Assembly: GCF_004365875.1 (NCBI RefSeq)
Contig: NZ_SODF01000001.1
Span: 2,914,001 to 2,978,000 of the forward strand
DNA: 64,000 nucleotides
Origin: Kribbella kalugense
GTDB taxonomy: Bacteria > Actinomycetota > Actinomycetes > Propionibacteriales > Kribbellaceae
Reading direction: 5' to 3'
Below the pieces are notes generated by a model. That model searched no databases. It was not told the origin of the DNA and was given only the letters and a program-made list of their open reading frames with translations. The translations under genes and the position numbers were made by a program. Shown piece after piece: positions 59,096 to 64,000 of the stretch (the stretch's first letter is position 1; each line of letters starts with the position of its first letter).

Positions 59096-61150
59096 ATGAG
59101 ATCCCGTTCGATCTGGTCCGTGACCGCGCTGGCCGTCCTCACGCTCGGGCTCAGCGCTCCACCATCCGCCACGGCTGCGGCTGCGGCTGCGGCCACGGAC
59201 TACCAGGCCGAGGATGCGACCATCTCCCAAGGTGTGGTCGAGTCCAACCATGCCGGCTACACCGGAAGCGGCTTCGTCAATTACGACAACCTTGTCGGCG
59301 GTTACGTCGAGTGGACCGTGACGGCTCCGGCCGGTCCGGCCGACGTGACCCTGCGATACGCGAACGGCACGACGGCCACTCGGCCGATGGACTTCACCGT
59401 CAACGGTCAGCCCGGTGCGGTCGGCATCACGTTCCCCGGTACGGGCGCGTGGACTACGTGGAAGACCAAGACTGTCCGCCTCCAGCTCAGTGCCGGCACC
59501 AACAAGATCCGCGCCCGCGCTACCAGCGCTGACGGAGGACCTAACGTGGACGAGCTGACCGTCACGCCGACCACCAACGACACCACGCCCCCGTCCGCTC
59601 CGGGGAACCTTGCCGTCAGCAACATCAAGTCGAACGCCGCCACCTTCACCTGGACCGCGGCCACCGACGACGCCGGCGTGGTCCGCTACGAGATCAACCG
59701 CGGCGGCAACGTCCTGAAGGTTGTCGACGGCAACACGTTGACCGCGACCGTGGACACGCTGACCGCCAACACGGCGTACGACATCTCCGTCGGCGCATTC
59801 GATGCCGCGGGCAACGCTTCGCAACAGAGCAACGTGGTCACGTTCACCACGCCGGGCAGCGGTGACACCCAACCACCGACCGCTCCGGGGAGCCTGCACT
59901 CGACCGGAGTGACCGCGAACAGCGTGTCCCTCGCGTGGAATGCATCCACCGACAACGGCGGCAGCATCGCCGGGTACGACGTCTATCAAGGGTCGACGAA
60001 GGTGGCGACGACTGGCTCGTTGACCGCGACCGTGACCGGTTTGACGCCCAACACGCAGTACAGCTTCACGGTCAAGGCCAGAGACCCTGATGGCAACGCG
60101 TCCGATCCGAGCAACGCGGTGACGGTTCGTACGTCGACCACGGGCACCGGCGGCATTCCGGAGTACGACAAGGACATCGCGAAAGTCGACCTCGGCTGGA
60201 GCGTTGCGTTCCTGCCGGACGGGTCCGCGCTGGTGACCGAGCGGGACCGGTTCGAGGTACTGCGGGTGACGGCGAGCGGGCAGAAGACGACGCTCGGGAA
60301 GGTGCCGGGCGTGGTCACGACCAGCGGCGAAGGCGGTCTGCTCGGGATCGCGTTGTCGCCGAACTTCGCGACCGACCACTGGGTGTACTTCTACCACACG
60401 GCTTCCGGCGACAACCGGATCGTGCGGATGAAGTACGAGGACGGCAAGCTCGCCACAACCTCGTCCCCGGTACTCACGGGATTGGCGAAGAACCGGTACC
60501 ACAACGGCGGGCGGATCGCGTTCGGTCCGGACGGGAAGCTGTACGCGACCGTCGGCGACGCGAAGAACTCCGGCAACGCGCAGAACAAGAACTCGCTCAA
60601 CGGCAAGATCCTGCGGATGAACGCCGACGGCACTCCGCCGAGCGACAACCCGTTCTACAGCAGCGGCGGCAACGCCCGCTATGTCTGGAGCTGGGGTCAT
60701 CGGAATCCGCAGGGTCTGGCCTGGGACTCGCGTGGTCAGCTGTGGGCCGCCGAGTTCGGTGAGAACAGCCTGGACGAGCTCAACCTGATCCAGAAGGGCG
60801 GCAACTACGGTTGGCCGGCCTGCGAAGGCACGATCGGCGACTGCGACGGGTACATCGCGCCGAAGCGCACCTGGTCGACGTCGCAAGCCGGGCCGAGCGG
60901 CATCGAGATCGTCAACGACTGGATCTACATCGCCGGCGTCACCGGTGAGCAGCTCTGGGTCACGAAGATCAATGCCGCGGGCAACGGTGTCGGGACTCCG
61001 CAGGCGTTGTTCTCCGGTCGCTGGGGACGACTGCGGAGTGTCACTCGGACGCCGGACGGCGGGTTGTGGCTGACGTCAACGAACGACGACAAGGACGGCG
61101 GTACGCCGAGCACGATCGACAATGCGATCGTGCGGCTGAAGTTCCCTTAG
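59096..61150 (+). CDS. Secreted PQQ-type sugar dehydrogenase with CBM and two FN3 domains
   Basis: A 684-residue exported protein. Signal peptide at 1-33 (ending ATAAAAAA). A CBM6/35-like module follows (YQAEDATISQGVVESNHAGYTGSGFVNYDNLVGGYVEWTV, about 35-155), then two fibronectin III domains (about 165-250 and 258-345), and a glucose/sorbosone dehydrogenase beta-propeller (about 350-684) with NGGRIAFGPDGKLYATVGDA, RYVWSWGHRNPQGLAWDSRGQLWAAEFGE and GGNYGWPACEG. It would oxidise cell-wall or environmental sugars outside the cell. A PQQ source is not in the window. An accaggag site precedes the ATG. Confidence 0.88.
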   Translation: MRSRSIWSVTALAVLTLGLSAPPSATAAAAAAATDYQAEDATISQGVVESNHAGYTGSGFVNYDNLVGGYVEWTVTAPAGPADVTLRYANGTTATRPMDFTVNGQPGAVGITFPGTGAWTTWKTKTVRLQLSAGTNKIRARATSADGGPNVDELTVTPTTNDTTPPSAPGNLAVSNIKSNAATFTWTAATDDAGVVRYEINRGGNVLKVVDGNTLTATVDTLTANTAYDISVGAFDAAGNASQQSNVVTFTTPGSGDTQPPTAPGSLHSTGVTANSVSLAWNASTDNGGSIAGYDVYQGSTKVATTGSLTATVTGLTPNTQYSFTVKARDPDGNASDPSNAVTVRTSTTGTGGIPEYDKDIAKVDLGWSVAFLPDGSALVTERDRFEVLRVTASGQKTTLGKVPGVVTTSGEGGLLGIALSPNFATDHWVYFYHTASGDNRIVRMKYEDGKLATTSSPVLTGLAKNRYHNGGRIAFGPDGKLYATVGDAKNSGNAQNKNSLNGKILRMNADGTPPSDNPFYSSGGNARYVWSWGHRNPQGLAWDSRGQLWAAEFGENSLDELNLIQKGGNYGWPACEGTIGDCDGYIAPKRTWSTSQAGPSGIEIVNDWIYIAGVTGEQLWVTKINAAGNGVGTPQALFSGRWGRLRSVTRTPDGGLWLTSTNDDKDGGTPSTIDNAIVRLKFP

Positions 61151-61157
61151 ACAGTCG

Positions 61158-61775
61158 TTATTTCTTGCTGCTGCGGAGGATGGTGTCGAGGGCCGCGGCC
61201 GGTGGCGGGGGCACCGGCAGCGGTGGGTGGCCCGGGCGGAGGGCGTCGAGCATCAGGGCCAGGTAGCGGCGCCACAGCTCCGGGTCGATGGTGCGGCTCA
61301 TGGCGAACGCCGGGCCGAGCATCGCGAAGACCGCCGCGACGTCTTGCGGCGCGGCGTCTTCGCGAATCGCGCCGGCGCGTTGACCGCGTTCGAAGAGTTC
61401 GGTGACGGAGGCAACGATCCGCGGCCAGATCCGAGCCTGCTCATCGTCATCCCCCTGTCCGGTAAGGGTTTCGTAGAGTCCGCGGTCGGTGGCCTGCCGG
61501 GAGGCGGTGCGCTGGAAGAACTGAACGAGTCCGTCCCACGGGTCTTCGATCGCGAGCGCCTCCTCGGCGTCGACCACGATCTGCTCGGTCGCATCCCGCA
61601 GTACCTCGGCGGCGATCGCATGCTTGTTCGGGAAGTGCCGGTACGCCGTACCCGTGCCCAGGCCGGCGTGCCGGGCGATGTCGTCAAGGGTCGCGCCGAA
61701 CCCGTGCTCGGCGAACACCTCGCGCGCCGACGTGACGAGGCGCTCCCGGTTGCGAACGGAATCCCGCCGGCTCAT
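61158..61775 (-). CDS. TetR-family regulator of the SDR-dehalogenase region
   Basis: A 205-residue TetR protein. The helix-turn-helix is FAEHGFGATLDDIARHAGLGTGTAYRHFPNKHAIAAEVLRDA (about 19-60). It overlaps the upstream epimerase gene by 4 bases (atga) and so is co-transcribed. The nearby tandem sites at 62807-62858 are the likely operators. It ends ALDTILRSSKK and converges on the sugar dehydrogenase with 7 bp between. Confidence 0.86.
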   Translation of the reverse strand: MSRRDSVRNRERLVTSAREVFAEHGFGATLDDIARHAGLGTGTAYRHFPNKHAIAAEVLRDATEQIVVDAEEALAIEDPWDGLVQFFQRTASRQATDRGLYETLTGQGDDDEQARIWPRIVASVTELFERGQRAGAIREDAAPQDVAAVFAMLGPAFAMSRTIDPELWRRYLALMLDALRPGHPPLPVPPPPAAALDTILRSSKK

Positions 61776-62785
61776 CCTGCGACCACGCCGTGCTCGATGA
61801 GGCTCTCGGCGCACTCCACGACGGTCTGCGCCGCCGGGCGCTGCTTCCACCCGAGGACGCGCTCGGCCTTCGCGGTCGTGTGCCGGTTGCGCCGGCCGAG
61901 CGAAACGGTGATCGCCTTCAGCGACGGGTCGGTGATCGACGCGAGCCGGACGACGAAGTTCGGCAGCTCGCGGGTCGGCACCGACCCGGCTTGGGCGCCG
62001 AGGCCGGCCTTCAGGGCTTGGGCGATCTCCCGCATCCAGACGAATTCTCCGGTCCCGAGGAACCGTTCGCCGGCCGCCTCCGGCGCCAGCATTGCGCGGA
62101 TGTGCAGGTCGACCAGGTCGCGGACGTCGACGACCTCCAGGCCGATCTTCGGTGCCCCCGGCATCTTCCCGGTCAGCATCCGCTGAATGATCTGCGTCGT
62201 ACCAACGTTGTTTGCGGTCAGGATCGGGCCGAAGACCGCGCCGGGCAACACCGTCGTCAGCTCGGTCGGGCCGTCGTACGACGCCATGAAGTCCCAAGCA
62301 GCCTTCTCTGCAAGGGTCTTCGACCGCCGGTACGCCGGCAGCGACGGGTCGTCGATTGTCCACAAGGTCTCGTCCGTCACGCTCTCCTCGGCGTACGACG
62401 CCGGGCTCGCAGCGTTGGCCGCCGACGTCATCACGACCCGCCGTACGCCGGCGTTGGTCGCGGCCCGAAGGACCCGCAAGGCCCCTTCGCGCGCCGGGAC
62501 GATCAGCGCGTCGGGGTCCTTCGACGACTCGTCGCCGAGCGGCGAGGCCACGTGCAGCACGTAGTCGACGCCGGCCATCGCCGCGTCCCATCCGTCGTCG
62601 TTCAACAGGTCGGCCGCGGCGAACGTCAGCCGCTCCCCCGGATCCCCCACTGCCTCGCGAACCGCGTCCCCTTTCGCGAGGCTCCGCACCGTCGTCCGCA
62701 CGTCGTACCCGCGCTCGAGCAACGCGACGATCGCCCAGCCACCGACGTACCCCGTGCCGCCGGTCACCAGCACCGTTTCAGTCAT
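61772..62785 (-). CDS. NAD(P)-dependent extended SDR, epimerase/dihydroflavonol reductase-like
   Basis: A 337-residue extended short-chain dehydrogenase. The nucleotide motif is VLVTGGTGYVGGWAI, the YRRSKTLAEKAAWDF motif (Tyr-Lys) and MTSAANAASPA (Ser) make the catalytic set, and DVRDLVDLHIRAML and RFLGTGEF are typical of dihydroflavonol-4-reductase-like enzymes. The start is the ATG at 62785, with gtggag upstream. The substrate is unknown. It overlaps the TetR gene and follows the dehalogenase by about 75 bp. Confidence 0.87.
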   Translation of the reverse strand: MTETVLVTGGTGYVGGWAIVALLERGYDVRTTVRSLAKGDAVREAVGDPGERLTFAAADLLNDDGWDAAMAGVDYVLHVASPLGDESSKDPDALIVPAREGALRVLRAATNAGVRRVVMTSAANAASPASYAEESVTDETLWTIDDPSLPAYRRSKTLAEKAAWDFMASYDGPTELTTVLPGAVFGPILTANNVGTTQIIQRMLTGKMPGAPKIGLEVVDVRDLVDLHIRAMLAPEAAGERFLGTGEFVWMREIAQALKAGLGAQAGSVPTRELPNFVVRLASITDPSLKAITVSLGRRNRHTTAKAERVLGWKQRPAAQTVVECAESLIEHGVVAG

Positions 62786-62806
62786 CTTCTCCACCTCGGG
62801 CTTAAC

Positions 62807-62858
62807 GGAGATCCGCTCTCCGGTTACGAGAGTAGCACGAAGTGGAGAGACGCTCTCC
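62807..62858. promoter_or_regulatory. Tandem TetR-type operators
   Basis: Two dyads, ggaga-tccgc-tctcc (62807-62821) and ggagag-acg-ctctcc (62844-62858), share cgctctccggtta and lie 37 bp apart. They sit between the dehalogenase stop and the SDR start and probably control the SDR-tetR genes. Confidence 0.65.
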
Positions 62859-62860
62859 GG

Positions 62861-63718
62861 TTAGCGCAGGCCGTGCTTGTCGATCCAGGTGGAGAGCTCA
62901 GCGGCGATCTCCTTCGGGCGGTCCTCAGCGGCATGGTGGCCGGCCGGGCCGCAGTGGACGACGTCGAGCGCGGCGATGCTTGCCTGGCACCATTCCTTGA
63001 CCTCGTCGCCGATGAGCAGAGTCGGCGAACCTTCGAAGGTCAGCAGCAGCTTGGGTACGTCGGGACTCGCGGCGAGCCAGTCGTCGTACGCCTCGACCCT
63101 CGCGACGAGCTCGGCCGGGTCGCCGCCGAGCGGGAGCTGACGGGCCCAGGCGAGGATGGGCTTGCGGGTTTCGGGCGTCGGGTACGGCGCGAGGTAGGTC
63201 TGCAGATCCTCGTCGGAGACTGGCGTGAGTACGCCGCCGGTGAAGGCTTGGCGGACGAAGAGGTTCTGCTCGAGGACGAGATCCTCGCCGGCGCCCGTCG
63301 TACGGATCAGGCGGGACCGTTCGGCGGCCTGTGGGGACAGGTCTTCCCAGGCCATCGGCTTCACGATCGTCTCGAAGAACGCGATGCCTTTGACGCGCTC
63401 GGGATGACGCGACGCCCAGTCGAACGCGAGCGCGCCGCCCCAGTCGTGGCCGACGAGAATCACCTCGTCGAGACCGAGTGCGTCGAACCAGGCGTCGAGG
63501 TAGCGGGCGTGGTCGGCGAACGTGTACTCGAGGTCGGGCTTGCCGGACCGGCCCATGCCGATCAGGTCGGGCGCGAGGATTCGGCCCGCGCCGACGTTCG
63601 GCACGATGTTGCGCCAGACGTACGACGAGGCGGGGTTGCCGTGCAGGAAGACAATCGGCGTACCACTGCCGCTGTCTTCGTAATAGATGGTCGAGTCGAG
63701 TAGGTCGATTTCAGGCAT
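62861..63718 (-). CDS. Haloalkane dehalogenase (HLD-II type alpha/beta hydrolase)
   Basis: A 285-residue alpha/beta hydrolase resembling DhaA/LinB. The oxyanion/halide Asn is in HGNPASSYVWRN, nucleophile Asp and halide-binding Trp in VGHDWGGALAFDWA, catalytic acid Glu in FFETIVKP, and catalytic His in GPAGHHAAEDRP. The full set Asp-His-Glu plus Asn-Trp marks subfamily II. Such enzymes hydrolyse terminal haloalkanes to alcohols and halide; the natural substrate is unknown. The ATG (complement of 63716-63718) has gagg upstream. It lies 11 bp after the truncated MarR gene, likely an operon regulated by it. Confidence 0.85.
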   Translation of the reverse strand: MPEIDLLDSTIYYEDSGSGTPIVFLHGNPASSYVWRNIVPNVGAGRILAPDLIGMGRSGKPDLEYTFADHARYLDAWFDALGLDEVILVGHDWGGALAFDWASRHPERVKGIAFFETIVKPMAWEDLSPQAAERSRLIRTTGAGEDLVLEQNLFVRQAFTGGVLTPVSDEDLQTYLAPYPTPETRKPILAWARQLPLGGDPAELVARVEAYDDWLAASPDVPKLLLTFEGSPTLLIGDEVKEWCQASIAALDVVHCGPAGHHAAEDRPKEIAAELSTWIDKHGLR

Positions 63719-63729
63719 GACGGAATTCC

Positions 63730-64000
63730 TCACAGTGGGGTGTCGAGCAGGTCGGTGAGATCGCGGACGAAGCTCTTCGTCCGCGCGCCGCGGCGCCCCC
63801 CGAGCGGCGCCAGCAGTTTGTCCAGCAGAGCAGCGACTTCTCCGATCGCGGGCTGGATCGTCTCGCGCCCTTTCGCGGTCAACTCGAGCCGCATCGTGCG
63901 CGTGTCGACGGCGTCCCGGGTGCGCTCGATCAGCCCGTCCGCGTCGAGACTGCGCGCCAACTTGGAGACGTACAACGCTTCCAGGCCGGTGTGATCAGCC
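63730..64000 (-). CDS. MarR-family regulator, N-terminus beyond the window
   Basis: The visible 90 residues are the winged-helix half of a MarR protein: LEALYVSKLARSLDADGLIERTRDAVDTRTMRLELTAKGRETIQPAIGEVAALLDKLLAPL, with the recognition helix and beta-wing (RTRDAVDTRTMRLELT). The frame is open to the window end, so the N-terminal dimer helices are missing. The stop is 11 bp before the dehalogenase start; a regulatory role over it is inferred. Confidence 0.88.
   Translation of the reverse strand, partial: ADHTGLEALYVSKLARSLDADGLIERTRDAVDTRTMRLELTAKGRETIQPAIGEVAALLDKLLAPLGGRRGARTKSFVRDLTDLLDTPL

Overview
The window is high-GC actinobacterial chromosome, almost certainly from Kribbella or a close relative in the Propionibacteriales. 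This is inferred from the third-position GC bias, the many cgtac-rich codons, several apparently leaderless genes, and the gene content (uronate, fucoside and halocarbon genes, SigE-type ECF sigma factor, Tat substrates, many TetR/IclR/AraC regulators). No phage, plasmid, transposase, CRISPR array, rRNA or tRNA was seen.

Layout. 1-600: truncated asd. 660-4867: divergent uronate locus (tautomerase-like protein and SSS transporter on the left; kduI, kduD and an IclR regulator on the right) around an intergenic region with three palindromes. 4846-8713: two MFS transporters, a MOSC protein and a TetR. 8783-32932: the conserved actinobacterial lepA / rpsT / holA / comEC / comEA / degV / leuS neighbourhood, expanded by kinase-like genes, an ECF sigma factor with a membrane partner, a large secreted subtilisin, an SRPBCC protein, an isochorismatase-like hydrolase, a PPOX protein and an XRE/NB-ARC/TPR regulator. 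leuS is preceded by what looks like a leucine attenuator (leader peptide MRVSLLLM plus terminator). 32968-39390: AraC and PhyH genes, a GMC oxidoreductase with a CxxCxxCxxxC cluster and its Tat-exported partner, then an SSS symporter with an 82-residue membrane partner. 39574-44714: a two-component system, an EEP nuclease, a CMD protein and a RibD-like reductase. 44711-51671: an iron-siderophore binding protein behind an iron-box-like site, then a GH95 fucosidase operon with an Lpl-type ABC importer. 52279-56952: MFS transporter behind a tiny uORF, terC with a hairpin over its ribosome-binding site, and a tetR-DHA2 efflux pair with a 38-bp operator. 57058-61150: a three-gene operon (Cys-rich double-psi barrel protein, Tat protein, MauE protein) and a secreted CBM/FN3/sugar dehydrogenase. 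61158-64000: TetR, extended SDR, HLD-II haloalkane dehalogenase and a truncated MarR.

How the genes work together. Several blocks are self-contained import-and-degrade modules for plant or microbial glycans: 5-keto-4-deoxyuronate to 2-keto-3-deoxygluconate, alpha-L-fucosides, and extracellular sugar oxidation. The housekeeping core handles translation (lepA, rpsT, leuS), replication (holA) and DNA uptake (comEA, comEC). The most interesting unexplained system is the operon at 57058-58913: a 14-cysteine barrel protein with no signal peptide, a cysteine-free Tat protein and a MauE-family membrane thiol protein, which together suggest assembly or export of a disulfide-rich factor.
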